From assembly GCA_035699745.1 (NCBI GenBank), contig DASSPH010000026.1, positions 1-40,544 of the forward strand: a DNA stretch of 40,544 bases. The letters are read 5' to 3'. The notes under the pieces were generated by a model. The model saw only the letters and a program-made list of their open reading frames with translations. It did no database searches and had not been told where the DNA came from. Below are positions 7,077-15,069 of the stretch, in pieces. How positions within the stretch are numbered: the stretch's first letter is position 1; the number at the start of each line of letters is the position of its first letter. Position numbers and translations under genes: made by a program. Source of the stretch: Vicinamibacterales bacterium. GTDB lineage: Bacteria > Acidobacteriota > Vicinamibacteria > Vicinamibacterales > 2-12-FULL-66-21.

Positions 7077-8264
7077 ATGTTGCCCGTCGCTTACAGAGCC
7101 GCCTGGGTCCTTCCGATCTCCACGCCACCGATCGCCGGCGGCGTGGTCACGGTCGATCGCGGCATCGTCACGGCCGTCGGCGCGTACGCGGGGGGCGCGG
7201 TCGAGGATCTCGGAAGCGTGGCGATCCTGCCGGGGCTGGTGAACGCCCACACCCATCTCGAACTCTCGTGGATGCGCGGGCAGGTGGCGCCGAACACGTC
7301 GATGCCTGCCTGGGCGGCATCGCTGATGGCGCTGCGTCGCACGGTGTCGCACGAACCGCCGGAGCCGATCGGTGATGCGATCGCCGAGGCGCGGCGCGCG
7401 GGCACCTGTCTGGTCGGCGACGTCACGAACACGTTCGCGACGTTCGATCCGCTGCTCGACAGCGAGCTGTCGGCGGTGTTGTTTCGTGAGCTGCTCGGAT
7501 TCGCGGTCGCCGATCCCGAAGCCGCGATGGCCGGCGCGGTCGAGCAGATCGCCGCGCTGACGCCGGTCGAATGGCTGCGTCCCGCGCTTGCGCCGCACGC
7601 GCCGTATTCGGTCGCACCGGCGCTCCTGCAGGCGATCGCCCGCGCCAACGACGGCCGTCCGCTGAGCATTCATCTCGGCGAGTCGGCCCAGGAGATCGAG
7701 TTCCTCGCCGACGGGACGGGGGAGTGGCGCGGGCTGCTGGAGGCGCTCGGCGTCTGGAACCCGTCGTGGACCCCGCCCGGCTGCGGTCCGGTGGAGTACC
7801 TGGATCGCCTCGGACTCGTCGACCACCGGCTGCTCGCCGTCCATGGCGTCCATTTCACCGATGCCGACCTCGGGCGTCTCGCGGCCGCGGGAGCCACGGT
7901 GGTCGCGTGCCCCCGCAGCAACCGCTGGACCGGCGCGGGGGAGCCGCCCATCGGGCGGTTCTACGCGTCCGGCGTCCGGGTCGCGGCCGGCACCGACAGC
8001 CTCGCCAGCGTGGCGGATCTCGATATGTTCGCGGAACTGGCCGAAATCCGTCGTCTCGCGCCTGGCGTCCCCGCCGCGCGCCTGCTCCACAGCGCGACCC
8101 TGGCCGGCGCGCAGGCGCTCGGGTTCGGCGCGGAGCTCGGCTCGATCGAGCCGGGAAAGCGGGCCCAGCTCCTGGCGGTTCGCGTGCCGCCAGACGTCCC
8201 GGACGTGGAACAATATCTGCTGAGCGGTATCGAGACTGCCGACGTCCGCTGGCTCGATTCGTAA
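7077..8264 (+). CDS. mqnX: Amidohydrolase, probable aminodeoxyfutalosine deaminase (MqnX type)
   Basis: A 395-residue metal-dependent amidohydrolase related to TRZ/ATZ and guanine/adenosine-type deaminases. Metal ligands seen are HTH at 58-60 (LVNAHTHLE), APHAPYS near 175, IHLGES near 195, a VHGVHF segment near 260, and GTDSLAS near 306. In the futalosine pathway one branch deaminates aminodeoxyfutalosine to futalosine with an amidohydrolase of this kind. The position between mqnC and the prenyltransferase gene makes that the best assignment. The substrate is inferred from context; other aminopurine or triazine substrates are possible on sequence alone. ATG 7077 is preceded by the palindromic element at 6931-7052. 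Confidence 0.8.
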   Translation: MLPVAYRAAWVLPISTPPIAGGVVTVDRGIVTAVGAYAGGAVEDLGSVAILPGLVNAHTHLELSWMRGQVAPNTSMPAWAASLMALRRTVSHEPPEPIGDAIAEARRAGTCLVGDVTNTFATFDPLLDSELSAVLFRELLGFAVADPEAAMAGAVEQIAALTPVEWLRPALAPHAPYSVAPALLQAIARANDGRPLSIHLGESAQEIEFLADGTGEWRGLLEALGVWNPSWTPPGCGPVEYLDRLGLVDHRLLAVHGVHFTDADLGRLAAAGATVVACPRSNRWTGAGEPPIGRFYASGVRVAAGTDSLASVADLDMFAELAEIRRLAPGVPAARLLHSATLAGAQALGFGAELGSIEPGKRAQLLAVRVPPDVPDVEQYLLSGIETADVRWLDS

Positions 8265-8266
8265 AT

Positions 8267-8308
8267 ACTACCGGCTACCGGCTACCGGCTACCGGCTACC
8301 GGTTACCG
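8267..8308. repeat. 7-bp tandem repeat, unit CTACCGG (about 5-6 copies)
   Basis: Five near-perfect CTACCGG units plus one TTACCG variant fill the gap between the amidohydrolase stop and the TTG start of the prenyltransferase gene. No ribosome binding site is visible beside them. A related unit (CCGGTAA/CCGGCAA) forms the larger array at 16183-16299. Confidence 0.9.
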
Positions 8309-8318
8309 AACCTCGACA

Positions 8319-9185
8319 TTGAACAGGCTTGCGACATACCTCTCGTTCGTGCGCTTCTCGCACAGCGTCTTCGCGCTCCCGTTCGCGCTGACCGGGGCGC
8401 TGCTCGCGCTCCGGGCTTATCCCATCGGCCCTCGCGAGATCGCCTGGCGCGTTTTGTGGATCGTGATCGCAATGGTGGCGGCGCGGACCGCGGCGATGGG
8501 CTTCAACCGGCTGGCGGACGCGCGATGGGACGCGCAGAATCCACGCACCGCCATGCGTGAGATCCCACGCGGCGCGATGAGCCGCCGCGAGGCCGCGGTG
8601 TTCGTGATCGCCGCCGCCGCCGTCTTCGTCGGCGCATCCTCGCGGCTCGGCGCGCTGTGCTTCGCGCTGTCTCCGGTCGCGCTCGCCATCGTCTTCTGGT
8701 ATTCGCTGGCGAAGCGGTTCACCAGCTACACGCAGTTCTTCCTCGCCCTGGCGATGGCCGTGGCGCCGGTCGGCGGCTGGCTCGCCGCGGGCGGGCCGAT
8801 CGCCGCGGCGGAGCCCTGGCTGCTCGGCGCGGCGATTGGCGCCTGGGTCGGCGGCTTCGACATCCTCTACGCCTGCCAGGATCTGGACTTCGATCGCGCC
8901 GCCGGCCTCAATTCGATTCCGGTGCGCTTCGGCGTCCGCGCGTCGCTGCTGATCTCGCGCCTGATGCACGCCGCCGCGGTCGTGTTCCTCGCCTGGCTCG
9001 GCCTCGTGGCCGATCTCACTCCGCTCTATTTCCTCGGCGTCGCCGTCGTCGCGGCGCTGCTCGTCTACGAACAGTCGCTGGTCAGCGAGCAGGACCTGTC
9101 GCAGGTGAAGCGCGCGTTCGACCTGAACGGCTACGTCGGCATCCTGTATTTCGTCGCGACCGCGGTATCGATCTATGTCGCCTGA
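8319..9185 (+). CDS. UbiA-family prenyltransferase of menaquinone synthesis (MqnP-like)
   Basis: A 288-residue integral membrane protein with about eight to nine hydrophobic helices. Both Asp-rich motifs of UbiA enzymes are present: NRLADARWDAQNPRT (about 66-80) and DILYACQDLDFDR (about 184-196), which bind the Mg-diphosphate of the prenyl donor. In this operon it should attach the polyprenyl tail to the 1,4-dihydroxy-6-naphthoate-derived ring; the literature name for this subfamily is MqnP. Many databases label it 4-hydroxybenzoate polyprenyltransferase. The start is TTG at 8319, giving NRLATYLSFVRFSHSVFALP, the usual UbiA N-terminus. It overlaps ubiX by 11 bp. Confidence 0.92.
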   Translation: MNRLATYLSFVRFSHSVFALPFALTGALLALRAYPIGPREIAWRVLWIVIAMVAARTAAMGFNRLADARWDAQNPRTAMREIPRGAMSRREAAVFVIAAAAVFVGASSRLGALCFALSPVALAIVFWYSLAKRFTSYTQFFLALAMAVAPVGGWLAAGGPIAAAEPWLLGAAIGAWVGGFDILYACQDLDFDRAAGLNSIPVRFGVRASLLISRLMHAAAVVFLAWLGLVADLTPLYFLGVAVVAALLVYEQSLVSEQDLSQVKRAFDLNGYVGILYFVATAVSIYVA

Positions 9186-9807
9186 GCATCCTCCCGCGCC
9201 GCCTCGGAGACGCACGTTCGCGCTGGCGATTACCGGCGCCAGCGGGGCGATCTACGCGACGCGGACGATGGCGGCGCTGCTCGAGCGCGAATGCCACCTC
9301 GAGGTGGTGATTTCCGACTACGGCCGCCGGCTGCTGCACGAGGAGCTGGGCGAGGCGGCCGCGGTGCCGCGGCTGAGGGAGTACCTCGTCGGCAAGTACG
9401 GCGACGCCGCGTCGCGCGGCTCCTACAGCGTCCTCAGCAACAAGGATCTCGGCGCCACGATCGCGAGCGGCAGCCACGACTGCGAGGGGATGGTGATCGT
9501 CCCCTGCTCGATGAAGACCCTGGCGGGCGTCGCGCACGGGCTGTCGCGCAACCTCATCGAACGCGCGGCGGACGTGATGATGAAGGAAAAGCGGCGCCTC
9601 GTGCTGGTCCCGCGCGAGGCGCCGATGAGTCTGCCGCAGCTGAGGAACATGGTGCTCTGCGCCGAGGCGGGTGCGATGATGCTGCCGGCGATGCCGGCCT
9701 TCTACCAGATGCCGAAGAGCCTCGACGATCTCGCCGACTTCATGGCCGGCAAGATCCTCTCGGCGCTCGGCTTCGAGCAGACGCTGTATCCCAAGTGGGA
9801 AGGATGA
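9175..9807 (+). CDS. ubiX: UbiX-family flavin prenyltransferase
   Basis: A 210-residue flavin prenyltransferase that joins dimethylallyl phosphate to FMN to make the prenylated FMN needed by UbiD enzymes. Family motifs are AITGASGAIYATRTM (about 16-30), the IVPCSMKTLAGVAHGLSRNL segment (about 109-128), and the VLVPREAPMSLPQLRNM region (about 143-159). The cognate decarboxylase is encoded at 2570-4027 in the same operon. ATG 9175 lies within the end of the prenyltransferase gene, indicating coupled translation. In futalosine clusters the symbol mqnM is sometimes used. Confidence 0.95.
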   Translation: MSPEHPPAPPRRRTFALAITGASGAIYATRTMAALLERECHLEVVISDYGRRLLHEELGEAAAVPRLREYLVGKYGDAASRGSYSVLSNKDLGATIASGSHDCEGMVIVPCSMKTLAGVAHGLSRNLIERAADVMMKEKRRLVLVPREAPMSLPQLRNMVLCAEAGAMMLPAMPAFYQMPKSLDDLADFMAGKILSALGFEQTLYPKWEG

Positions 9808-9810
9808 CGC

Positions 9811-10839
9811 TCACTTCACGAGCGGCCCGCCGCCGATCATCGCGCCGCTGAACGACGCGCTCCCGTTCGGGTCCCGGTCGGGATCGCGGTTGCCGCGCGG
9901 GCGCGAGTAGGCGATCCCCGCATGGTAGGACTCCGCCGCGGAGAGCACGCCCGCCGGACACGCGCCGGAGGCGAACGGGTACATCAGGCTGCCGCGATCC
10001 GACACGTGGAAGAAGCCCATCGCGTGACCGACCTCGTGCATCGTCACCGCGCCGGGCACCTTCACGCTCCCGCAGGAGCACACGTCGATATACAGCGTGA
10101 TCTCGCCCGGGTTGCGGCCGACGTATGACGTGCCGCAGGTGCGTCCGCCGGTGTTGCGCATGAAGTTGACGGCGATCCACCCGGTCCGCTCGGGCCGCGC
10201 GTCGGTGCCCGTCTCGACCGTCGCGGTGTAGGTGCCCCCGGTGTAGGCAGGGACGGCGCGGCGGATCGCATCCAGCGTCACGGCCAGCACTTCCGGCTCC
10301 ACGGCGCGGCCGCCGGCGTCGACGGTGCGCACGTAGAAGCTCGGGGCGCTCGTCCAGCGCAGCACCGGCCACGGCGATCCCTCGCTGTTGTCGTACGTAT
10401 CGCGCACGAACTGCCGGTAGAACTCCATCGAGAACGGCGCGGAGTCGCGGATCAGCGTGATGTCGACGCCGGTCCGCGCGCTGCGGCTCCACGAGAACCA
10501 GGTGTCGCGCGTGATCATGCCGTTGGCCGACACCGCCACCGGATACGGGGAAGACGGCGGGTTCGCCACGTCGCCGAGCATGAAGTTTCCGTCGGCGTCG
10601 GCGACGACGGCGCCGAGCGACCATCCCGGGGTGAGGGTTGCGCCGCCCACGCCCTGACCCGTTCCGTACGCCGTGACCCGTCCGGCGGCCGACCACGTAT
10701 TCGTGGGTGTCGTCGGGGTCGTCGGGGTAGTGGGCGATCCGGGCGTCGACGGGGTGCCTCCGCCGCCACCGCAGCCGGCACCCAGCGCACACGCGATGAT
10801 GGCGCACGCCGCGGCACCCCGCGAAAATGCGTTCGTCAT
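9811..10839 (-). CDS. Lipoprotein with metzincin-type zinc protease signature
   Basis: A 342-residue surface or periplasmic lipoprotein encoded antisense between ubiX and ubiE. The signal peptide ends in lipobox LGAGC (Cys23), followed by a Gly run and a Thr/Pro linker (about 30-47). A carboxypeptidase-regulatory-like beta domain follows (about 50-110). The C-terminal half carries HEVGHAMGFFH at 268-278, the extended HExxHxxGxxH zinc motif. SLMYP at 284-288 provides the Met-turn methionine (286), which is characteristic of metzincins. Three cysteines before the motif (CGTSY and the CSC pair) may form disulfides. The protease call rests on these motifs; the substrate is unknown. It breaks the menaquinone operon but runs in the opposite direction, so a functional link is not implied. 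Confidence 0.85.
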   Translation of the reverse strand: MTNAFSRGAAACAIIACALGAGCGGGGGTPSTPGSPTTPTTPTTPTNTWSAAGRVTAYGTGQGVGGATLTPGWSLGAVVADADGNFMLGDVANPPSSPYPVAVSANGMITRDTWFSWSRSARTGVDITLIRDSAPFSMEFYRQFVRDTYDNSEGSPWPVLRWTSAPSFYVRTVDAGGRAVEPEVLAVTLDAIRRAVPAYTGGTYTATVETGTDARPERTGWIAVNFMRNTGGRTCGTSYVGRNPGEITLYIDVCSCGSVKVPGAVTMHEVGHAMGFFHVSDRGSLMYPFASGACPAGVLSAAESYHAGIAYSRPRGNRDPDRDPNGSASFSGAMIGGGPLVK

Positions 10840-10920
10840 ATTGAGTTGTCCTGTCGGGGAGCGACCGATCTTACCACGGCCGAGCCGGGAGCTCTACCAT
10901 GGGAAGGTAAGATCGCGGGA

Positions 10921-11643
10921 GTGGCCACGCTTCCCGACAAGTCCCCGGCGCGCATCGCGGCGATGTTCGACGCGATCGCCCGGCGGTACGACTTCCTCAA
11001 CCACTTTCTCAGCGTGGGGCTCGATACGCGCTGGCGCGCCCGCGCCATCCGCGATGCCGCCCTGCCGCCGGACGCCCGCGTGCTCGATCTCTGCACCGGC
11101 ACCGCGGATCTGGCGATCGCCGCCGTCGCCGGCGTGCCGACCGCACGCGTCGTCGGCGTCGATTTCGCCGGTGCGATGCTGCGCGTCGGCCTGGACAAGC
11201 TGCGCGGCCGCGGTCTCACCGGCCGGATCTCGCTCGTGCGCGGCGACGCGACGCGGATTCCGGTGCGCGACGGCTGGGCGGACGCGGCGACCATCGGTTT
11301 CGGCATCCGCAACGTGGCCGACCCGGAAGCGGCGCTGCGCGAGCTGGCGCGGACGATCAAGCCGGGCGGGCGCCTGGTGATCCTGGAGTTCGGCGAGCCG
11401 CGGATTCCGGGGATCCGGACGCTGTACCAGTGGTATTTCCGCTACCTGCTGCCGAGGCTCGGGAAGGTCGTCTCGAAGCACCAGAGCGCCTATTCGTACC
11501 TGCCTGCCTCCGTCGGCACGTTCCCGCCCCCGGCACAGTTCGCCGCCACGATTTCTTCACACGGGTTTCGCGACGTTCGTGCCGTCCCTTTGTCGCTCGG
11601 CATCGTCTATCTCTACGGCGGCACCCGCGCGCAGCTGTTATAA
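10921..11643 (+). CDS. ubiE: Demethylmenaquinone methyltransferase UbiE/MenG
   Basis: A 240-residue SAM-dependent C-methyltransferase that converts demethylmenaquinone to menaquinone, the last step. Visible motifs are the family start with MFDAIARRYDFLNHFLS, the SAM-binding VLDLCTGTADLAIA, GVDFAGAML, and the UbiE signature TIGFGIRNVADPEAALREL, then KPGGRLVILEF. I chose GTG 10921, preceded by GCGGGAG, over a TTG at 10846 whose extra 25 residues are not family-like. It completes the set of menaquinone tail, decarboxylation and methylation genes here. The stop overlaps a TATAAT sequence that may serve the next gene. Confidence 0.94.
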   Translation: MATLPDKSPARIAAMFDAIARRYDFLNHFLSVGLDTRWRARAIRDAALPPDARVLDLCTGTADLAIAAVAGVPTARVVGVDFAGAMLRVGLDKLRGRGLTGRISLVRGDATRIPVRDGWADAATIGFGIRNVADPEAALRELARTIKPGGRLVILEFGEPRIPGIRTLYQWYFRYLLPRLGKVVSKHQSAYSYLPASVGTFPPPAQFAATISSHGFRDVRAVPLSLGIVYLYGGTRAQLL

Positions 11644-11644
11644 T
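11639..11644 (+). promoter_or_regulatory. Possible -10 box (TATAAT) before the TonB-domain gene
   Basis: A perfect TATAAT hexamer spans the ubiE stop codon, 15 bp ahead of ATG 11659. I see no good -35, and the resulting leader would be very short. It may be chance, though AT-rich hexamers are rare in this GC-rich DNA. Confidence 0.3.
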
Positions 11645-11658
11645 CGTGTAAATCACTG

Positions 11659-12645
11659 ATGTACTTCGACTTTGAGGATCGTCGCCCGGACACGCCCATC
11701 CTCGAGCGGCCGCTCACGCGGCTCGAGCAGATGCTCCTCACGGTCATCGCCTATCTGCTCATCGTGATCGCGCTGATTCTCTATCCGCGCATGCCCTGGG
11801 TGAAGGCGGCGGAAGCGGCCCGCCTGCAGAAGCTGGAAGAGCAGCGTCAGAAGCAGCAGGACGACCTGCGCGATCGCGCGCAGTTCGTCTTCGTCCAGCC
11901 GAAGATCGAGATGGACGCGAAGATTCCGCCGAAGCTCGCGGAGCTCTCCGATCGCACGCGCCGGGCCCAGACGATGGAGCGGGCGCGCGACCCGAAGAAC
12001 GACGTCGCGTTCTCGCGCGGCAACTCCGGCGAGAAGATCATCAGCGACGCGCCGAAGGAGCGGCCGCAGCCGTCCGAATCCGCAGCCCCGCCGGCCGGCA
12101 ACGAGGGCACCAACCCGAACGGCGGCCAGAAGCCGGATCCCAACGCGCTCGCGCTGCCGACCGCGCCGCAGGCGACGATCGCGCGCAACGACCCGAACCG
12201 CAACCCGATGCTCGGCGGTCCGGCGCCCGGCGTGCTCAGCGACGCGATCCGCAACGTCCAGAAATACTCGCAGGGCGAGTCGCTGCAGAACGTCCAGGGG
12301 AACGGCGACTTCGGTCCGTCGATTCAGTTCGATACCAAGGGGGTCGAATTCGGTCCGTGGCTGCGCCGCTTCGTGGCGCAGATCCGGCGCAACTGGTTCG
12401 TGCCCTACGCGGCGATGTCGCTGCGCGGTCACGTGGTGCTCAGCTTCAAGGTGCACAAGGACGGCAGCATCACCGACCTGCAGATCATGAAGCCGTCGGC
12501 GATCGAGGCGTTCACGCGGTCGTCGTTCAACGCCATCAAGCTGTCGAACCCGACGGTGCCACTGCCGACGGAGTTCCCGGACGAGAACGCGCCGTTCATC
12601 GTGACGTTCTACTTCAACGAGACCCCGCCCGGAGGGGGCAGTTAG
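11659..12645 (+). CDS. TonB C-terminal domain protein (TonB/TolA-like energy transducer)
   Basis: A 328-residue inner-membrane protein. A single transmembrane helix (about 24-42, MLLTVIAYLLIVIALIL) follows a short acidic cytoplasmic N-terminus. A charged coiled-coil stretch (about 50-72) and a long Pro/Asn/Gly-rich periplasmic linker (about 75-230) lead to a TonB C-terminal domain (about 234-322), which includes RGHVVLSFKVHKDGSITDLQ. Such proteins use the ExbBD or TolQR proton-motive-force motor to act on outer-membrane receptors or the envelope. No exbB/exbD or tolQR lies beside it. The linker composition differs from classic TonB (few Pro-Lys repeats), so TonB versus TolA-like function is unresolved. 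Confidence 0.85.
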   Translation: MYFDFEDRRPDTPILERPLTRLEQMLLTVIAYLLIVIALILYPRMPWVKAAEAARLQKLEEQRQKQQDDLRDRAQFVFVQPKIEMDAKIPPKLAELSDRTRRAQTMERARDPKNDVAFSRGNSGEKIISDAPKERPQPSESAAPPAGNEGTNPNGGQKPDPNALALPTAPQATIARNDPNRNPMLGGPAPGVLSDAIRNVQKYSQGESLQNVQGNGDFGPSIQFDTKGVEFGPWLRRFVAQIRRNWFVPYAAMSLRGHVVLSFKVHKDGSITDLQIMKPSAIEAFTRSSFNAIKLSNPTVPLPTEFPDENAPFIVTFYFNETPPGGGS

Positions 12646-12683
12646 GACTCCGTGTCGTGAGGCATCGGCAAGTACCGGACTCG

Positions 12684-12821
12684 ACTGAGACGCGCCGACG
12701 GCTCGGGCACAAAGATCACGAAGACCACAAAGACCACAAAGTCACGAAGACATCGTGGGTCGTTTTTGGTGATCTTCGTGACCTTTGTGGTCTTTGTGTC
12801 GCGCCGTGGGCACGTCTCAGT
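12684..12821. repeat. Second copy of the CACAAAG-type palindromic element
   Basis: The outer arms ACTGAGACG and CGTCTCAGT pair. Inside are GCCGACGGCTCGGGCAC, then 9-mers CACAAAGAT, CACGAAGAC, CACAAAGAC, mirrored by GATCTTCGTGACCTTTGTGG in the right arm. The order GCCGACGGCT / CGGGCAC / AAGATCAC is shared with the element at 6931-7052. The element ends 18 bp before the small membrane ORF. Confidence 0.85.
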
Positions 12822-12839
12822 CAAGCCTGTTTCCGCGGC

Positions 12840-12938
12840 ATGACCTGTCAAATGGCAACCCGGACGCAACAGGTCGGTCTCTTTCTCGTGCTCACCATCG
12901 TCGCGATCTACGCCGTCGTCCGTGCGTGGGCGCGGTGA
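12840..12938 (+). CDS. Very small predicted single-pass membrane protein
   Basis: An ORF of 32 codons from ATG 12840, or 28 from the in-frame ATG 12852 (MATRTQQVGLFLVLTIVAIY). It has a polar N-terminus, one clear hydrophobic helix of about 18 residues, and ends VVRAWAR. Its stop overlaps the GTG of miaA as GTGA, the same coupling used by bona fide genes nearby. It could be a real microprotein, or a leader peptide coupling translation into miaA. The composition (one TM helix with Arg-rich end) is plausible, but length gives little statistical support. I know no family. Confidence 0.45.
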   Translation: MTCQMATRTQQVGLFLVLTIVAIYAVVRAWAR

Positions 12939-13879
12939 AGCCGCGGCTGATCGCGATCGTGGGCCCCACGGCGACGGGGAAGAGCGCCCTCGGGATCGCG
13001 CTGGCGCAGCGGTTCGAGGGCGAGATCGTCAGCTGCGATTCGACGGCCGTGTACCGCGGGTTCGACATCGGCACCGACAAGGTGCCTCCCGCCGAGCAGC
13101 AGGGCATTCCCCACCACATGGTCGACGTCGTCGAGCCGACCGAAGAGTATTCCGCCGCGCGCTACGCGCGCGAGGCGGCGGCCGTCGTCCGCGACATCAC
13201 GGGGCGGCGGCTGCTGCCGATTCTCGTCGGCGGCACCGGCTTCTACTACCGGGCGCTGACGCGCGGGTTGTTCGAAGGGCCGAGCCGCGACGAGCGGCTG
13301 CGGCGGCGGCTCGAACGGGTCGCCGAGCGCCGCGGCGCGGCGAGCCTGCACGCGTGGCTGGCGAGAGTCGACCCGTCGTCTGCTGCACGTGTCAAGGCGG
13401 CGGACGTCAAGCGGGTGGTGCGCGCGCTGGAAGTGTGGATCCTGACCGGCCGTCCGCTCACCGAGCATTTTGCCGCCACCGCGTCCCCGCTGCCGGAGTA
13501 CGACGTGACCGCGTTCGCGCTGCAGATTACTCCGGAGGAAACGGCCGAGCGCGTGGCGCGGCGCGTCGACCAGCAGTTCGCACAGGGACTGCTCGACGAG
13601 ATCCGGGGACTGCTGGCGCGGGGCGTCCCCGAAGACGCGCTGCCGTTCACGGGGCTGGTCTACCGCCAGGCGCTCGAGCACCTGCACGGCGTCCGCGGCG
13701 AAGCGGAGACGCGCGAGCTGATCGTGCGCGAGAACCGGAAATACTCGCGGCGCCAGTTGATCTGGTTCCGGAAAGAGCCTAACCTACGCTGGATTCACGC
13801 CGCCGGCGAGCGTGCCGAGACGCAGGAACTGGTGGCCAGCCTCCTCGACTTTCGCCGCCGGCAACCCCAGGAACTTTGA
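12935..13879 (+). CDS. miaA: tRNA dimethylallyltransferase MiaA
   Basis: A 314-residue enzyme that prenylates N6 of A37 in tRNAs reading UNN codons. It has the P-loop IVGPTATGKSALGIALAQ (about 7-24), the catalytic-site ISCD-like VSCDSTAVYRGFDIGTDKV, the HHMVDVVEP segment, and VGGTGFYYRALTRG. The C-terminal part includes the conserved ENRKYSRRQLIWFRKE. The start is GTG 12935, coupled to the small upstream ORF; an alternative GTG at 12926 would add three residues. The stop overlaps the deoB start (TTGA). The length fits the family. Confidence 0.95.
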   Translation: MKPRLIAIVGPTATGKSALGIALAQRFEGEIVSCDSTAVYRGFDIGTDKVPPAEQQGIPHHMVDVVEPTEEYSAARYAREAAAVVRDITGRRLLPILVGGTGFYYRALTRGLFEGPSRDERLRRRLERVAERRGAASLHAWLARVDPSSAARVKAADVKRVVRALEVWILTGRPLTEHFAATASPLPEYDVTAFALQITPEETAERVARRVDQQFAQGLLDEIRGLLARGVPEDALPFTGLVYRQALEHLHGVRGEAETRELIVRENRKYSRRQLIWFRKEPNLRWIHAAGERAETQELVASLLDFRRRQPQEL

Positions 13880-15069
13880 CCCTGCTGCCCGATCGAGTCT
13901 TTCTGACGGTGCTCGACAGCGTCGGCGTCGGCGAGCTTGCCGACGCCGATGCGTACGGCGATCGCGGCAGCGACACTCTCGGCAACATTTCGCGGGCCGT
14001 GCCGCTCCGGCTTCCGACGCTGCGATCGCTGGGGCTGGCGCGCGTGGCGCGCATCGATGGCGATCCGCCGCCGCCGAGCGCGCCGGGCGCCGTTCCCCTG
14101 GGCGCGTTCGGCCGCATGGCGGAGCGCTCGCCCGGCAAGGACTCCGTCACCGGCCACTGGGAGATCGCGGGCATCGTGCTCGACCGCCCGTTTCCGACCT
14201 TTCCCGACGGCTTCCCCGCGGAGGTGATGGCCGAGTTCGAGAAGCGGATCGGGCGTGCCGCGATCGGCAACTACCCGGCGTCGGGCACGGCGATCATCGA
14301 CGAGCTCGGTCCTGAGCACATGCGGACGGGACGGCCGATCGTCTACACATCCGCCGACAGCGTGTTCCAGATCGCCGCGCACGAAGAGGTGATTCCGGTT
14401 CCGGAGCTGTATCGCATCTGCGAGATCGCCTTCGACCTGGTCGGGAAGGGGATGAACGTGGGGCGCGTGATCGCGCGGCCGTTCGTCGGCCGGCCGGGGG
14501 CCTTCACGCGGACGGCGAACCGCCACGACTACGCGCTCGAGCCCGCCGGGATCACGCTGCTCGACCGGCTCACCGACGCGGGACACCACGTCCATGCGAT
14601 CGGCAAGATCAAGGATCTCTTCGCCGGCCGGGGCATCACCACCGCCGTGCACACGAAGTCAGACGATGAAGGGGTCGATGCGATCGAGGCGGCGATTGCG
14701 GCCGGCGGACCAGGGCTGGTCTTCACCAACCTGGTGGACTTCGACACCCAGTACGGCCACCGCAACGACGTCGAGGGCTACGCCGCGAATCTCGAGCGGT
14801 TCGACGCGCGGCTGGCGCGCCTCCTGCCCCGGCTTCGCGAGCGCGATCTGCTCGTCATCACCGCCGACCATGGCAACGATCCGACGACGCCGAGCACCGA
14901 CCACGCGCGCGAGCACGTGCCGGTGCTGATCGCCGGCGCCTGCGTCCGCCCGGGCGCGGACATCGGCACGCGGCCAACCTTCGCGGATCTCGGCCAGACG
15001 CTGGCGGAAGTCTTCGACGTCAATCCGCTGGCACACGGCACGAGCTTCCTTCGCGATATCCTGCGATGA
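13876..15069 (+). CDS. deoB: Phosphopentomutase DeoB
   Basis: A 397-residue alkaline-phosphatase-superfamily enzyme interconverting ribose (or deoxyribose) 1-phosphate and 5-phosphate, cytosolic, two Mn ions. Metal and catalytic motifs are VLDSVGVGELADADAYGDRG near the start, GKDSVTGHWEIAG near residue 92 with the nucleophilic Thr, and LLVITADHGNDPTTPSTDHA near 325 with the metal-binding Asp and His residues. It starts at TTG 13876 overlapping the miaA stop. The downstream neighbour is a dGTPase, also in nucleotide salvage, joined by an ATGATGA overlap. Confidence 0.95.
   Translation: MTLLPDRVFLTVLDSVGVGELADADAYGDRGSDTLGNISRAVPLRLPTLRSLGLARVARIDGDPPPPSAPGAVPLGAFGRMAERSPGKDSVTGHWEIAGIVLDRPFPTFPDGFPAEVMAEFEKRIGRAAIGNYPASGTAIIDELGPEHMRTGRPIVYTSADSVFQIAAHEEVIPVPELYRICEIAFDLVGKGMNVGRVIARPFVGRPGAFTRTANRHDYALEPAGITLLDRLTDAGHHVHAIGKIKDLFAGRGITTAVHTKSDDEGVDAIEAAIAAGGPGLVFTNLVDFDTQYGHRNDVEGYAANLERFDARLARLLPRLRERDLLVITADHGNDPTTPSTDHAREHVPVLIAGACVRPGADIGTRPTFADLGQTLAEVFDVNPLAHGTSFLRDILR

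Noticed and set aside
10846-10920. Upstream TTG start for ubiE
   Set aside because: The added 25 residues are not UbiE-like, and GTG 10921 has a purine-rich site just before it.
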